A DNA stretch of 64,000 nucleotides. It comes from Salicibibacter cibi (GTDB lineage Bacteria > Bacillota > Bacilli > Bacillales > Marinococcaceae). This document shows positions 8,522-18,532 of the stretch, one piece after another. The position numbers and the translations under genes are program-made. The notes below the pieces were generated by a model. That model was not told the DNA's origin. It worked only from the letters and a program-made list of their open reading frames with translations, and made no database searches. The stretch's first letter is position 1. Every line of letters begins with the position of its first letter. Location: the NCBI RefSeq assembly GCF_016495865.1, contig NZ_CP054706.1, positions 1,984,001 to 2,048,000 of the forward strand, given 5' to 3'.

Positions 8522-10600
8522 TTATTCTTCGTTTAACAACACTTTTCGGGATAGATTTACGCGACCTTGCTGATCGATTTCCGTTACTTTCACGTTAATC
8601 TTGTCCCCGATTTTTACAACATCTTCTACTTTGTTCACACGCTCTTTCGCTAGTTGGGAAATGTGGACGAGTCCATCCCTTCCTTTGAATAATTCCACAA
8701 ATGCCCCGAATTTCTCAATTCGTTTCACTTTGCCTTCGTAGGTTTGCCCGACTTCAACCTCGCGGACAATATCTTCGATCGTCTTTTTTGCTTTTTCGTT
8801 CGCGCCTGCATCCGTTGAAGAAATGTAGACGGTTCCGTCTTGTTCAATATCAATTTTTACGCCTGTATCTTCGATAATCTGGTTAATCATTTTCCCGCTC
8901 GGTCCAATAACATCGCGAATTTTGTCCGGTTTAATATGCATCGTAAGAATTTTCGGTGCGTAAGCGGACAATTCCGGCCGGGATGTGCTGATAACATCGA
9001 GCATGCTTTTTAACACTTGCATACGGGCATTACGGGCTTGATCCAAAGCTTCTTTCAACACTTCACGGGTGATGCCTTCGATCTTAATGTCCATTTGCAA
9101 GGCGGTTACCCCTTCGGAGGTTCCGGCCACTTTAAAGTCCATGTCCCCAAGGGCGTCTTCCATTCCTTGAATATCGGTTAACACGGTTACGTCCTCTTCT
9201 TCTTTTACAAGCCCCATGGCAATTCCGGCAACCGGTGATTTGATTGGAACGCCGGCATCCATCATCGCGAGTGTACTCGCGCAAATGCTGGCCTGTGATG
9301 AGGAACCGTTGGATTCCAAAACTTCGGAAACGAGTCGGATCGTATACGGAAACGCATCCTCATCGGGGATCACTCTTTCCAATGCCCGCTCGCCAAGTGC
9401 TCCGTGTCCGATTTCCCGACGTCCGGGTGCACGCATCGGGCCTGTCTCCCCAACGCTAAAAGGCGGAAAATTGTAATGGTGCATAAACCGTTTCGATTCT
9501 TCCTCACCGAGACCATCGATGATTTGTACGTCTCCGAGGGCGCCCAACGTACAAACGCTGAGGGCTTGTGTTTGCCCGCGCGTGAATAATCCCGATCCGT
9601 GGGTACGCGGCAAAAGCTGAACTTCAGAAGAAAGATCCCGAATGTCTTCCCGACCGCGTCCATCGGGGCGAATATTTTCTTTCGTAATCAAACGGCGAAA
9701 TTCTTTTTTGAGAAGGCTTTGCAGAATTTCCTTTACATCTTCATGATGTTCTTCGTCAAAGTTGGCAAGGATGGATGCTTCCACTTCTTTAATGGCCACA
9801 TCACGGGCATGTTTTTCTTTGACGAGCACTGCTTCTTTCAATTGCCCCTCGGCTTGATGGCGGACGTCCGTTTCCAAATCAACATCCGGCTTTTTCAACG
9901 TCACTTCCATTTTCTCATTTCCTATTTCAGCGACGATTTCTTCTTGAAAAGCGACAATTCTTTTAATTTCCTCGTGGGCAAACAGAATGGCTTCCAACAT
10001 CTTTTCTTCGGATACTTCGTTTGCTCCTGCTTCTACCATGTTGATGGCTTCTTTCGTTCCCGCTACCGTTAATGCCATTTCGCTCGATTCCGTTTGCGCG
10101 CTTGTCGGATTAACGACGAATTCCCCATCCACAAGGCCAATATCCACGCCGGCGATAGGGCCTGCAAACGGAAGATCCGATATCGAAAGCGCCAAGGAAG
10201 ACCCAACCATTGCCGCCATTTCCGGTGATGCGTCCTGATCCACGCTCATCACTGTACTGATCACTTGGACATCGTTTCGGAAACCATCGGGGAACAAGGG
10301 ACGAATCGGCCGGTCAATAAGTCTGCTCGTTAATGTAGCCGCTTCCGATGGCCGTCCTTCCCGCTTAATAAATCCGCCGGGAATTTTTCCGGCTGCATAC
10401 AAACGCTCTTCGTAATTCACCGTTAAAGGAAAGAATGGCAAGTCTTTTGGTTCTTTTGAGCCGGTCGCAGTGGTGAGCACAACGCTGTCGCCGTACTTTA
10501 CAAGTACTGCGCCATTCGCCTGTTTGGCAAGTTTGCCAATTTCAAAGGACATCGTGCGGCCGCCGACATCGAGGGAAAATATTCGTTGTTCTTCTTCCAT
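8522..10600 (-). CDS. pnp: polyribonucleotide nucleotidyltransferase
   Basis: PNPase, the trimeric phosphorolytic 3'-5' exoribonuclease of mRNA decay. Two RNase PH domains are seen (first from residue 1, with [20 protein letters not shown]; second from about 310 with [14 protein letters not shown]), followed by a KH domain ([20 protein letters not shown], about 555-610) and an S1 domain ([19 protein letters not shown]). The 692 residues are close to the usual ~705. The start ATG follows AAAAAGGAGGTATATAC. The gene lies downstream of rpsO, separated by a terminator-like hairpin. A TATAAT at about 10670-10675 may give it its own promoter, although I see no good -35. Confidence 0.98.
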   Translation of the reverse strand: MEEEQRIFSLDVGGRTMSFEIGKLAKQANGAVLVKYGDSVVLTTATGSKEPKDLPFFPLTVNYEERLYAAGKIPGGFIKREGRPSEAATLTSRLIDRPIRPLFPDGFRNDVQVISTVMSVDQDASPEMAAMVGSSLALSISDLPFAGPIAGVDIGLVDGEFVVNPTSAQTESSEMALTVAGTKEAINMVEAGANEVSEEKMLEAILFAHEEIKRIVAFQEEIVAEIGNEKMEVTLKKPDVDLETDVRHQAEGQLKEAVLVKEKHARDVAIKEVEASILANFDEEHHEDVKEILQSLLKKEFRRLITKENIRPDGRGREDIRDLSSEVQLLPRTHGSGLFTRGQTQALSVCTLGALGDVQIIDGLGEEESKRFMHHYNFPPFSVGETGPMRAPGRREIGHGALGERALERVIPDEDAFPYTIRLVSEVLESNGSSSQASICASTLAMMDAGVPIKSPVAGIAMGLVKEEEDVTVLTDIQGMEDALGDMDFKVAGTSEGVTALQMDIKIEGITREVLKEALDQARNARMQVLKSMLDVISTSRPELSAYAPKILTMHIKPDKIRDVIGPSGKMINQIIEDTGVKIDIEQDGTVYISSTDAGANEKAKKTIEDIVREVEVGQTYEGKVKRIEKFGAFVELFKGRDGLVHISQLAKERVNKVEDVVKIGDKINVKVTEIDQQGRVNLSRKVLLNEE

Positions 10601-10691
10601 GTATATACCTCCTTTTTTGTCTTTTCGCCCTAAGTAGGCGAATACGTTTTCTTATTCTATCATCCATAAATTATACTTTCTGATAGTGGAA

Positions 10692-10717
10692 AAAAGCGGG
10701 ATCAACACCCCGCTTTT
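10692..10717 (-). terminator. terminator/attenuator between rpsO and pnp
   Basis: AAAGCGGGG and CCCGCTTTTTT pair around a 7-8 base loop on the minus strand. It ends the rpsO message or limits read-through into pnp. A second stem (GGGGGAGA/TCTCTCCCC) lies directly after rpsO at about 10768-10795. Confidence 0.8.
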
Positions 10718-10799
10718 TGTTTTATCCCATCGTAGCAAGCGGCGGGGACTGCTGATAGCATCGAGTACCGCCGGGGAGAGAATAATCTCCCCCGACAGC

Positions 10800-11069
10800 C
10801 TATCGACGTAATCCCAGCTTGCGGATAATATCCCGATACCTTGTAATTTCTTTGTTTCGCAAATACGTGAGCAAGTTTCGGCGCTTCCCGACCATCTGGA
10901 GCAAACCGCGACGCGAATGATGATCTTTGTTATGGGTGCGCAAATGCTCGTTCAATTCGACAATTTGTTCCGTAAGGATAGCAATTTGAACTTCCGGAGA
11001 TCCAGTGTCCGAATCGTGCACTTTATACGTATCGACAATCTCCTGTTTACGTGCTTGACTAATAGCCAT
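10800..11069 (-). CDS. rpsO: 30S ribosomal protein S15
   Basis: S15, 89 residues, binds 16S rRNA helices 20-22 and the bridge to 23S rRNA. The sequence begins [20 protein letters not shown] and ends [10 protein letters not shown], the standard protein end to end, including [19 protein letters not shown]. The start at 11069 has a strong AAGGAGGTGG site; the frame stays open upstream but that region is the leader. Promoter and a structured leader are described separately. Confidence 0.98.
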   Translation of the reverse strand: MAISQARKQEIVDTYKVHDSDTGSPEVQIAILTEQIVELNEHLRTHNKDHHSRRGLLQMVGKRRNLLTYLRNKEITRYRDIIRKLGLRR

Positions 11070-11079
11070 CCTTTCCACC

Positions 11080-11174
11080 TCCTTTTTATTTCTCCACTTC
11101 CCTCGCTTACCGCCGGTGGCGCGCGTAAGCCAAGCAAATGGCAGTAATGGCCTTGGAAACAGACCACATCGAGT
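11080..11174 (-). promoter_or_regulatory. structured rpsO leader, possible S15 control element
   Basis: The ~100-base untranslated leader of rpsO contains a strong GC-rich hairpin (GCTTAC...GTAAGC with CGCC/GGCG inside, about 11106-11132) and an upstream arm with AAGGCC and GGC pieces. Several Bacillaceae rpsO leaders bind S15 for autoregulation. Whether this leader forms that three-way junction needs a covariance search. Confidence 0.4.
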
Positions 11175-11203
11175 AGAATACATTTTTTTTTGCGAGAATG
11201 CAA
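11175..11203 (-). promoter_or_regulatory. sigma-A promoter of rpsO
   Basis: On the minus strand TTGCAT (11203-11198), a 17-base A-rich spacer and TATTCT (11180-11175). Good sigma-A match about 105 bases before the rpsO start. Confidence 0.65.
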
Positions 11204-11245
11204 GTGTTCGTTCGATTTTTCTTTTCATTGACCGGAGATTAATGT

Positions 11246-11315
11246 TGGAAAAACTTTACTTATCGCCAAGGATGGCGAAAGTCTTCGTTGCACTTTATAC
11301 TTTCTCACTCGCCAA
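11246..11315. repeat. two-hairpin repeat, copy A
   Basis: A degenerate copy of the dispersed element: AAAACTTTACTTATCGCCAAG, ATGGCGAAAGTCTTCG, then CACTTTATACTTTCT and CGCCAA. It lies between rpsO and ribF, and its end overlaps the ribF stop. See the copy at 18533 for a full-length unit. Confidence 0.65.
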
Positions 11316-12252
11316 AATAACGATAGGCCTCGCGCTTGTCAGCCTCCATTTGCGTAACCAGTGCATCTGCGGTATTGAATGTTATCTCAGGGCGAAGCAT
11401 TGTCAACCATTTCATCTCTACGCGTTTCCCGTAAATCGTTTCATGAAAGGAGAGAAGATGAGCTTCAATCAATGGCTCCGGTTGCTGCTCATGAAAAGTC
11501 GGACGATACCCGAAACTGCAAACAGCCGGATAATCCGTTCCATCAATTTGCACATACGCGCAGAACACTCCAATTGGCGGCAATACGTAAGGAGCATCAA
11601 GCTCGATGTTCGCGGTCGGGAACCCTATCTCTCGTCCGCGCATATCCCCTTTCACGACTTTCCCATACACCGTATGGGGGCGTTTCAGCAAATAGCTCGC
11701 TTGTTCCAATTCTCCGGATTCAATGTGTTGGCGAATACGGGTGGAGCTTACTTTTTCTCCTTCTCTTTCCCATTTTGTAACAGCGGTCGTCGCAAATTTT
11801 CCACGGGCATGGGAAGGCAATGTTTCCATGTTTCCTTTCCCGTATTGGCCGTAAGAAAAGTCAAAACCGGCAACGGCATGAACGACATGAAGCGGAAGGA
11901 TATAACCATCAACAAATTGTTGTGGCGAAAGCGAAGAAAGTGTGTTGTCGAAAGTGACGACAAAAAGCCGGTCCACTCCCAATTCCTTTATGTGGGTTTC
12001 TTTTACCGGCAAAGGGGTTAATTCGGGATAATCAGTCTCTTCATAATCCTTGGTCAGAACCGTGCGCGGGTGGGGATGAAACGTTAAAACAGCGGCCTCG
12101 GCACTTCTTTTTTCTGCTTCTGCAATCGCAGTCCGAATCACTTTTTGATGCCCTTCGTGCACCCCATCGAAATATCCAAGCGCCAGCACGATGGGAGGGC
12201 GTGATTCGCGCTCAGCAGCTGTTAATTCCGCTTGTAAATATTCCACTTCCAT
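11305..12252 (-). CDS. ribF: bifunctional riboflavin kinase/FAD synthetase
   Basis: Makes FMN from riboflavin and FAD from FMN with ATP. The N-terminal FAD synthetase domain has the nucleotidyl-transferase motif ALGYFDGVHEGHQKVI at about residue 22 and FHPHPRTVL, then SSTRIRQHI. The C-terminal riboflavin kinase domain begins about residue 185 (GREIGFPTANIEL) and contains IEAHLLSFHETIYGKRVEM. About 315 residues is normal. The start at 12252 has AGGAGGAGG eight bases upstream; an upstream in-frame ATG at 12300 lies inside the truB end and lacks a site. Position between truB and rpsO is as in B. subtilis. Confidence 0.96.
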   Translation of the reverse strand: MEVEYLQAELTAAERESRPPIVLALGYFDGVHEGHQKVIRTAIAEAEKRSAEAAVLTFHPHPRTVLTKDYEETDYPELTPLPVKETHIKELGVDRLFVVTFDNTLSSLSPQQFVDGYILPLHVVHAVAGFDFSYGQYGKGNMETLPSHARGKFATTAVTKWEREGEKVSSTRIRQHIESGELEQASYLLKRPHTVYGKVVKGDMRGREIGFPTANIELDAPYVLPPIGVFCAYVQIDGTDYPAVCSFGYRPTFHEQQPEPLIEAHLLSFHETIYGKRVEMKWLTMLRPEITFNTADALVTQMEADKREAYRYFGE

Positions 12253-12267
12253 ATCTTCGGCCTCCTC

Positions 12268-12306
12268 CTGCCAGAGGTGAGAAGTGGGAGAGCCTCTCAC
12301 TTCTCA
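12268..12306. repeat. heptamer-repeat tract with inverted copy
   Basis: GAGGTGA GAAGTGG GAGAG on the plus strand is followed by its near-complement CTCTCACTTCTC, so the tract can form a stem. It bridges the truB stop and the ribF ribosome site. A member of the degenerate heptamer family. Confidence 0.6.
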
Positions 12307-13226
12307 TGTCCCGCATCCACCCTGAGCATTACATCCGGTTTGATCATGCCCTGTTTGCGAGGATGCGGTGTGTAAATCGCAAGGGCTTGGCGTTCTTTTG
12401 TAAAGACAATCCGCTTCGATTGCGGATAATCTTTTGCCGGCAGAACAGCGCCGTTTTTGATTTTTTGTGTTTCCCAGTCGCTGACTTCGTAGTGAGGGTA
12501 CTCCCGGAGCACAGATTCTACGGGCAACAGGGCCCTCTCGACATGCCCATTTTCCGAGCGCTCTTCCATTTCCGGAATGCTCACGCACTCGTTTTGCCCA
12601 ATGCCTGCACTCATCGTTCTTGTTAGCATCGATAAATGACCGGGATATCCCAGGCGCCTGCCAACTTCTACCGCGAGCGTTCGGACGTAGGTCCCTTTGG
12701 AACAAATAACTGAAAAAGGGATCAAAAGATGATCCCGATCCGGTGACCACATTGTATGCCCGGTGCGATTAAATGCATAAACCGTAACCGATCGGATCGG
12801 ACGTTCAACAGCTTCTCCCGCGCGAGCATATTCGTACAGTCGTTTGCCATTAACCTTTACCGCCGAATACATCGGTGGGACTTGTCGTATCTCCCCAACG
12901 AATGACGCGAATCCCTGTTCCAATTCTTCATCCGGAATCGGGGTACGCACTGTTTTGCGGTCGATCACCTCTCCCGTCGCATCTTCCGTCGTTGTCGCGC
13001 TTCCCAATGCAATCTTGCCTTCATACGCCTTTGTGCCTTCCATTAAAATGGGGACAAGTTTCGTAGCCCGTCCGACACAAAGGGGGAGAACGCCCGTGAC
13101 ATCCGGGTCGAGCGTTCCCGTATGTCCGACTTCACGCGTTTTGAACCAACGCCGGGCCCGCAGCACACAATCGTGTGAAGTCATCCCTGCCGGTTTTTCC
13201 AACGGCAAAATGCCACTAACGTTCAT
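12297..13226 (-). CDS. truB: tRNA pseudouridine(55) synthase TruB
   Basis: Converts U55 to pseudouridine in the T-loop of tRNA. The catalytic Asp is in GHTGTLDPDVTGVLPLCVGRA, about 40 residues in, and the N-terminal KPAGMTSHDCV motif is present. The C-terminal PUA-like part follows YVRTLAVEVG. About 309 residues. I choose the ATG at 13226, six bases after GGAGGAG, since the ATG at 13241 is itself part of the ribosome-site region. The TGA stop lies within the heptamer-repeat tract. Confidence 0.96.
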   Translation of the reverse strand: MNVSGILPLEKPAGMTSHDCVLRARRWFKTREVGHTGTLDPDVTGVLPLCVGRATKLVPILMEGTKAYEGKIALGSATTTEDATGEVIDRKTVRTPIPDEELEQGFASFVGEIRQVPPMYSAVKVNGKRLYEYARAGEAVERPIRSVTVYAFNRTGHTMWSPDRDHLLIPFSVICSKGTYVRTLAVEVGRRLGYPGHLSMLTRTMSAGIGQNECVSIPEMEERSENGHVERALLPVESVLREYPHYEVSDWETQKIKNGAVLPAKDYPQSKRIVFTKERQALAIYTPHPRKQGMIKPDVMLRVDAGHEK

Positions 13227-13258
13227 TGTCTTCTCCTCCATCGGAGGGAGGCGCCCCT

Positions 13259-13606
13259 CTACTCTTCCTTTTTCAAATCATTGATTAGTTTTTCAATCCG
13301 ATTGCCATAAGCAATTGATTCATCAAAATCAAACTCAATATCCGGGGTTTTGCGAAGGTTAATGCGCTTGCCGATTTCTGAGCGAATGAATCCTTTCGCT
13401 TGACGGAGCGCCTTCAATGTTTCTTCTTTTTCTTCGGATTCCCCCAGGACGGTAACATACACCGTGGCGTGTTGGAGATCCCCGGTTACGTCAACCCCTG
13501 TGACGGTGACAAATTCCACTCGAGGGTCTTTCACTTCCCGCATGAGTATATCGCTCAGTTCTTTCTTCATTTGTTCACCGACTCGTTGGGCACGCATTTG
13601 ACTCAT
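13259..13606 (-). CDS. rbfA: ribosome-binding factor A
   Basis: RbfA, a small KH-type factor that binds the 30S subunit during 16S rRNA 5'-end maturation and cold adaptation. Typical features are the N-terminal [17 protein letters not shown] helix, [20 protein letters not shown], and the C-terminal [20 protein letters not shown]. About 115 residues, normal. The start is taken at the ATG at 13606, nine bases after GAGGAG; a GTG at 13615 is too close to the site. It lies between ylxP and truB. Confidence 0.96.
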   Translation of the reverse strand: MSQMRAQRVGEQMKKELSDILMREVKDPRVEFVTVTGVDVTGDLQHATVYVTVLGESEEKEETLKALRQAKGFIRSEIGKRINLRKTPDIEFDFDESIAYGNRIEKLINDLKKEE

Positions 13607-13628
13607 CGTAAACACTCCTCACTACTTA

Positions 13629-13904
13629 CTACAGCCACTCATATTGAACCGAATGGCATTCCAATCCTGCGCTGCCGTCAATCATCTTAAGCACATGTTC
13701 GAGCTCTTTCTCAATCACCTTGCGGGTCTTATTAATGCATGCAATGGAAAAGGATGTACGTTGCCATGCATCTTGATGGTCCATCTCCGAAATGGAGACA
13801 TTCAAACGGCGCGCCCGGGTAATAAGACTCTGCAAGATGGAGCGTTTTTCCTTTAAGGAACCGCAATCCGGCAAAAAACATTCACAATGAATGACACCGA
13901 TCAT
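13629..13904 (-). CDS. ylxP: DUF503 family protein YlxP
   Basis: A 91-residue DUF503 protein, which is small and ferredoxin-like. Visible family signatures are [19 protein letters not shown] and the central [16 protein letters not shown], in the usual position. Its ATG overlaps the infB stop, so the two are translationally coupled. The function of the family is not firmly known; linkage to infB and rbfA suggests a ribosome role. Confidence 0.92.
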   Translation of the reverse strand: MIGVIHCECFLPDCGSLKEKRSILQSLITRARRLNVSISEMDHQDAWQRTSFSIACINKTRKVIEKELEHVLKMIDGSAGLECHSVQYEWL

Positions 13905-16054
13905 GTGCGCGGAACTTCTTCCATGACGTAAGCTTCTATCGTGTCGCCTTCTTTCACATCATTAAAATTCTCCAGCGTAATGCCGCATTCATAATTATTG
14001 CTGACTTCCCGGACATCATCCTTAAACCGCTTGAGCGCCGAAATTTTTCCGTCAAAAATAACGACACCGTCCCGAAGTACACGCACGTTGGAATCCCTGG
14101 TAATCTTACCGTCGGTTACATAACTTCCGGCAATTGTTCCGATTCGCGACACTTTAAACAGTTGGCGAACCTCTACGTGGCCAATTACTTTTTCTTCATA
14201 TTCCGGATCGAGAAGCCCTTTCATCGCAGCTTCAATTTCCTCGATTGCGTCGTAAATGACACGGTACAGACGTACGTCAACGTTCTCTACTTCCGCTGTC
14301 CGTTTTGCGTTCGTACCGGGGCGGACATTGAAACCGATAATAACCGCGTTGGATGCGGAAGCAAGAATGACATCCGATTCTGTTACCGCTCCGACACCCG
14401 TATGAATAATATTTACCTTGGCGCCGGCAACATCAATTTTCTCGAGGGATCCGCGCACGGCTTCTACGGAACCTTGCACATCCGCTTTAACGATGATGTT
14501 GATTTCCTTAATTTCACCTTCTTTAATTTGGTTATACAAGTCATCAAGGCTAACACGAGACGTTTGGCGCCTCCTTGCTTCCTTCGCCCGGACGGCACGT
14601 CCTTCGCCGATTTGTTTCGCCTTTTTCTCATCGGCAAACACGAGAAATTGATCGCCGGCTTCTGGTACGTCATTCAAACCGGTAATCTCCACCGGTGTCG
14701 ACGGTCCTGCAGTTTTCACACGCCGGCCGACATCATTCATCATCGCCCGAATACGACCGTACGTATACCCGACAACAATAGGGTCACCGACGTTCATCAC
14801 TCCCCCTTGCACGAGCAATGTTGCAACCGGTCCCCGTCCTTTATCAAGCTCCGCTTCAATGACCGTTCCTTGCGCTCGTTTCGATGGATTGGCTTTTAAC
14901 TCTTCCACTTCCGCGACGAGCAAGATCATTTCGAGGAGCTCATCGATGCCTTCGCCTTTCATGGCCGAAACGTTAACGAAGATAGTCTCACCGCCCCATG
15001 CTTCGGGGACTAGCTCATATTCCGTTAATTCTTGCATGACGCGATCGGGATTCGCGTTTTCTTTATCCGTTTTGTTTACGGCAACGATAATGGGGACTTC
15101 CGCTGCTTTCGCATGATTCAATGCTTCCACCGTTTGCGGCATGACCCCGTCATCGGCAGCGACAACGAGAATGGTGATGTCGGTAGCCTGCGCGCCGCGG
15201 GCACGCATCGTCGTGAACGCCGCGTGGCCGGGAGTATCAAGAAAGGTGACCCTTTTTCCTCCTTCTTCCACTTGATAAGCACCGATGTGTTGGGTAATGC
15301 CACCGGCTTCCGTATCGGTGACCTTCGTCTTGCGAATACCGTCAAGCAAGGTGGTTTTCCCGTGGTCCACGTGTCCCATGATCGTAACGACGGGAGCCCT
15401 TTCTTCAAGGTTCGCGGGGTCGTCTTCTTCCTCATAACGTTCAATATCCAACGGATCGACGACTTCTTCTTCTTCTACTTCCACGCCAAAATCATCGGCT
15501 ATCAACTCGATGGAAGTTTTGTCAAGGGCTTCGTTTTTCGTTGCCATAACGCCTAAGCCCATGAGCTTTTTGATGAGTTCGGACGTTTCTTTGTTTAATT
15601 TCTGCGCCAATTCCGCAACGGTTAAGCTCCCGGAAAACGTAATTTTTTCAGGGATTTTCGGTGCTTCTTTTGCACGCCGTTTTTGATTTTTATTGCCTTT
15701 GCCTCTTCTGCCGGGACCTTGGTTTCCTCCTCGCTGCCCGCCGGGACGTTGGCGATTTTGCCCGTTGTTCCTTTTATCTTGTTTATTGTGTTGCTGGGTT
15801 TTTTTACGGTTATTTTGATTTTGGGATTGTGTTGAAGCATTCGTTTGTTTTTCTTTTGTTTGATTTTCGTTTCTCCCCATACTCCCATCCTTTTTCTCTG
15901 TTGTTTGATTTTGCTCTAGCTGTTTGATTTGTTCGTCATTAATTACAGACATATGGTTGCTCACGTTTATATTTTTCGCCTTTAAATCCGCAACGACTTC
16001 TTTGCTTGATTTATTAATGGACTTGGCGTATTCATATACTCGCATTTTCGCCAT
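13901..16054 (-). CDS. infB: translation initiation factor IF-2
   Basis: GTPase that brings initiator tRNA to the ribosome. An N-terminal IF2_N domain ([20 protein letters not shown]) is followed by a low-complexity linker rich in Asn, Gln, Lys and Arg and a second IF2_N domain (about residue 145). The G domain follows, with G1 [13 protein letters not shown]3 DTPGHAAF and G4 [10 protein letters not shown], then domains II-IV. About 717 residues. The start at 16054 has GGAGG eight bases upstream; the ATG at 16069 is before that site. It overlaps ylxP at its 3' end. Confidence 0.98.
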   Translation of the reverse strand: MAKMRVYEYAKSINKSSKEVVADLKAKNINVSNHMSVINDEQIKQLEQNQTTEKKDGSMGRNENQTKEKQTNASTQSQNQNNRKKTQQHNKQDKRNNGQNRQRPGGQRGGNQGPGRRGKGNKNQKRRAKEAPKIPEKITFSGSLTVAELAQKLNKETSELIKKLMGLGVMATKNEALDKTSIELIADDFGVEVEEEEVVDPLDIERYEEEDDPANLEERAPVVTIMGHVDHGKTTLLDGIRKTKVTDTEAGGITQHIGAYQVEEGGKRVTFLDTPGHAAFTTMRARGAQATDITILVVAADDGVMPQTVEALNHAKAAEVPIIVAVNKTDKENANPDRVMQELTEYELVPEAWGGETIFVNVSAMKGEGIDELLEMILLVAEVEELKANPSKRAQGTVIEAELDKGRGPVATLLVQGGVMNVGDPIVVGYTYGRIRAMMNDVGRRVKTAGPSTPVEITGLNDVPEAGDQFLVFADEKKAKQIGEGRAVRAKEARRRQTSRVSLDDLYNQIKEGEIKEINIIVKADVQGSVEAVRGSLEKIDVAGAKVNIIHTGVGAVTESDVILASASNAVIIGFNVRPGTNAKRTAEVENVDVRLYRVIYDAIEEIEAAMKGLLDPEYEEKVIGHVEVRQLFKVSRIGTIAGSYVTDGKITRDSNVRVLRDGVVIFDGKISALKRFKDDVREVSNNYECGITLENFNDVKEGDTIEAYVMEEVPRT

Positions 16055-16072
16055 AAAAACAACCTCCAACTT

Positions 16073-16375
16073 CTATTGGTCTAGCATCCGGATCATTTTT
16101 TTGGAGAATCCTTTATCCGTAATGCCGATGACAACACGTTCGCGTTTTCCGATCGCTTCCCCTAACGCTTGCCGTGTTCCCGCTTGCCTTATTGGAATAT
16201 GATAATGTCGGCATTTATCATCAAACCGTTTGTTTGTGTTTGTTGATGCATCATCGGAAATAAGAACAAGATGAAACCGTTCCGTTTTAATGCCTCGCAT
16301 AACGGTGTCTTCGCCGCTGACAACCTTGTTGGCTCGTGTAGCAAGCCCGAGAAATCGGTGAAAATCTTGTTTCAT
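16073..16375 (-). CDS. ylxQ: L7Ae-family RNA-binding protein YlxQ
   Basis: A 100-residue L7Ae/L30e-fold protein (YlxQ). It shows the FLGLATRANKVVSGEDTVMRGI opening and a LVLISDDAS strand like L7Ae K-turn binders, with IGITDKGFSKKM at the end. The start ATG overlaps the ylxR stop (ATGA-type), consistent with the nusA-ylxR-ylxQ-infB operon. K-turn binding is known for relatives; nothing more specific can be read from the sequence. Confidence 0.93.
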   Translation of the reverse strand: MKQDFHRFLGLATRANKVVSGEDTVMRGIKTERFHLVLISDDASTNTNKRFDDKCRHYHIPIRQAGTRQALGEAIGKRERVVIGITDKGFSKKMIRMLDQ

Positions 16376-16644
16376 TTGTTTGCTTGAAGACGTTGTGTCT
16401 CCAGCCTTTCATAGGTTTCTTCATCGATGTTTACTTTTAAATGCCGTGATAAAAGGTCTTTCTTTTTGGCCAGTGCGAAACATTCCTCTGTGTTTGTAAT
16501 GTACGATCCGCGCCCGTTTTTCTTTCCGGTCGGATCAACGGATACATGGCCTTCCGGGTCCCGGACGATTCGCACGAGCTCTTTCTTGGCTTTCATTTCA
16601 CCGGTAACGATACACTTTCGCAAAGGGGTTTTACGCTTTTTCAT
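16372..16644 (-). CDS. ylxR: YlxR family RNA-binding protein
   Basis: The 90-residue YlxR (DUF448) protein. It has the family motif RKCIVTGEMKAKKELVRIVR followed by GRGSYITNTEECFALAKKK. In relatives it is a nucleoid- or RNA-associated regulator; RnpM is a proposed RNase P modulator in B. subtilis. The ATG overlaps the nusA stop (ATGA). It is basic, unlike most proteins in the window. Confidence 0.94.
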   Translation of the reverse strand: MKKRKTPLRKCIVTGEMKAKKELVRIVRDPEGHVSVDPTGKKNGRGSYITNTEECFALAKKKDLLSRHLKVNIDEETYERLETQRLQANK

Positions 16645-17861
16645 TCGTCTTTCTCCTCTACGGCGTCGGTTTCCGGAAACTTTTCATCAAGATCGTCATC
16701 CAAAACAGCTTCTATATCTTCCTCTCCATACACCTCTTCTTCTTCGATCTCATCTTCTTGAATGTTATGCTCTTCCCCTTCATCTTCGCCGGGGACTCGA
16801 GCGGTTGCCGGATCGTATACCCCTTTCTCTTCTGCTTCCGAGAGGCTTTTGATATCAACTTTCCAGCCCGTCAGCTTCGCTGCCAAGCGTGCGTTTTGCC
16901 CGCGCTTCCCAATGGCAAGCGACAATTGGTAATCCGGGACGATCACGAGGGTGCTTTTCGATTCCTCGTCGACTTGAACATCGAGCACATTCGAAGGGCT
17001 CAAGGCATTTCCGATGTAGTTGACAGGGTTATTGGAAAAATGAACGATATCGATTTTTTCGCCCTTCAATTCATTAACAATTGCTTGAACGCGTTGTCCG
17101 CGCTGCCCGACACAAGAACCAACCGGATCAACGTCAGGATCTTCAGCGTAAACGGAAATTTTTGACCGGTCCCCTGCTTCTCGTGACACGGATCGAATCT
17201 CAACAGTTCCATCATATATTTCCGGAACTTCAAGTTCAAATAATCGCTTTAAAAGACCCGGATGGGTACGTGAAATCATAATTTGCGGACCCTTTGTCGT
17301 TTTTTCCACTTTTGTAATATAAGACTTGATCCGGTCGTTATGCGCGTAAGTTTCATTCGGCATCTGTTCGCTTTGTGGAAGGATAGCTTCCACTTTTCCT
17401 AAATCAACATAGATAAAGCGATGATCCTGGCGTTGGACGATCCCCGTCATAATGTCTTCTTCGCGATCGATAAACTCTGAGTAAATGATGCCTCGCTCCG
17501 CTTCGCGCACGCGCTGGGTAACGACTTGTTTTGCGGTCTGCGCCGCAATTCTCCCAAAGTCTTTCGGTGTTACTTCAATTTCGACAACATCATCAAGCTC
17601 ATAATGCATGCTTATTTCTCTCGCGGCTTCGACGGTAATCTCCAGCCTGGGATCGAAGACTTCTTCAACCACTTGTTTGCGTGCATACACTTTAATTTCA
17701 CCATTGTCACGGTTGATATCGACGCGGACGTTCGGCGCTTGGCTGAAATTTCGCTTGTAAGCCGATATCAACGCGGATTCAATTGCTTCGAGCACGATTT
17801 CCTTTTCGATGCCTTTATCCTCCTCCAATGTCGCCAAAGCATCTAAAAAGTCGCTGTTCAT
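16641..17861 (-). CDS. nusA: transcription termination/antitermination factor NusA
   Basis: NusA binds RNA polymerase and modulates pausing and termination. The N-terminal domain (FLDALATLEEDKGIEKEIV) is followed by S1 (GIVQRQDHRFIYVDLGKVEA) and two KH domains with DPVGSCVGQRGQRVQAIVNE and SLAIGKRGQNARLAAKLTGW. A long acidic C-terminal tail (EDEGEEHNIQEDEIEEEEV) makes it about 406 residues, longer than the 371 of B. subtilis. The start at 17861 follows AAAGGGGA by ten bases and aligns with known NusA; an upstream in-frame ATG would add 14 unrelated residues. Confidence 0.97.
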   Translation of the reverse strand: MNSDFLDALATLEEDKGIEKEIVLEAIESALISAYKRNFSQAPNVRVDINRDNGEIKVYARKQVVEEVFDPRLEITVEAAREISMHYELDDVVEIEVTPKDFGRIAAQTAKQVVTQRVREAERGIIYSEFIDREEDIMTGIVQRQDHRFIYVDLGKVEAILPQSEQMPNETYAHNDRIKSYITKVEKTTKGPQIMISRTHPGLLKRLFELEVPEIYDGTVEIRSVSREAGDRSKISVYAEDPDVDPVGSCVGQRGQRVQAIVNELKGEKIDIVHFSNNPVNYIGNALSPSNVLDVQVDEESKSTLVIVPDYQLSLAIGKRGQNARLAAKLTGWKVDIKSLSEAEEKGVYDPATARVPGEDEGEEHNIQEDEIEEEEVYGEEDIEAVLDDDLDEKFPETDAVEEKDE

Positions 17862-17905
17862 AACTACGCGGTCCCCTTTCGGTGAATACAGTGAAACTTC
17901 CATTA

Positions 17906-17998
17906 ACAGAGGTCAGATTTCAGAGGCCAGAGGTCGGAAATGGTCTTTTTTTCGGGATCTTCCGATTTCCAGCTTCCAATGTCTGACTTCCGGAAAAG
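17906..17998. repeat. heptamer-repeat tract
   Basis: GAGGTCA GATTTCA GAGGCCA GAGGTCG GAAATGG on the plus strand, then an inverted set (GAAGTCA GACATTG GAAGCTG GAAATCG on the minus strand) about 30 bases on. The tract fills most of the nusA-rimP gap. Confidence 0.65.
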
Positions 17999-18007
17999 CC
18001 GATTGCT

Positions 18008-18475
18008 CTATAATACGGACAATCGTGCATTTGCAATCAGGCGCTCCGGCACCTGAAAAGCAATGGTCCGTGCCTTTTCACGAATGTTGATCGTTATTTC
18101 GCCATCTTCATAAGCAGTAAGCTCTCCCGTAAACGTTTTTCTGCCATCAACATGTTCATACGTCTTGATATAGACGTTCTTCCCGATAGCTCCCTGGAAA
18201 TCCTTTGCGTTTTTTAGCGGGCGTTCCGCCCCCGGAGAACTTACTTCCAAATAATAAAATCCCTCGATTGGGTCTTCTTCGTCTAATTTTTGACTCATCT
18301 GTTCGCTGACGAGGCTGCATTCCTCAAGTCCCACACCATCCGGATGGTCAATAAACATACGTAACACCCAATTTTTTCCTTCTTTCTTATATTCCACATC
18401 CACAAGTTCCATGTTGAGATCAGCAAGAACGGGTTTCGCGATCGTTGCCACGTTTGCCTTCACATTTTTTGACAT
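18008..18475 (-). CDS. rimP: ribosome maturation factor RimP
   Basis: RimP assists 30S subunit assembly. Domain 1 spans about residues 8-85, with ELVDVEYKKEGKNWVLRMFI and LEECSLVSEQMSQKLDEEDP, and ends in the family YYLEVSSPGAERPL motif. The SH3-like second domain follows. About 155 residues, as expected. The start at 18475 is preceded by AAAGGAGGGAGC; an ATG at 18493 has no site. First gene of the nusA-infB cluster. Confidence 0.96.
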   Translation of the reverse strand: MSKNVKANVATIAKPVLADLNMELVDVEYKKEGKNWVLRMFIDHPDGVGLEECSLVSEQMSQKLDEEDPIEGFYYLEVSSPGAERPLKNAKDFQGAIGKNVYIKTYEHVDGRKTFTGELTAYEDGEITINIREKARTIAFQVPERLIANARLSVL

Positions 18476-18532
18476 GTGCTCCCTCCTTTGCAAAAGCCGT
18501 CCAGTATGATGAGAAAAACTTTGGCTTAGCTT

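Noticed and set aside
11116..12021. 301-codon plus-strand frame over ribF and the rpsO leader
   Set aside because: Overlaps ribF in antisense; composition and lack of family signals argue against it.
14162..14899. 245-codon plus-strand frame inside infB
   Set aside because: Antisense shadow of a highly conserved gene, with Phe/Cys/His-rich composition typical of such shadows and no ribosome site.
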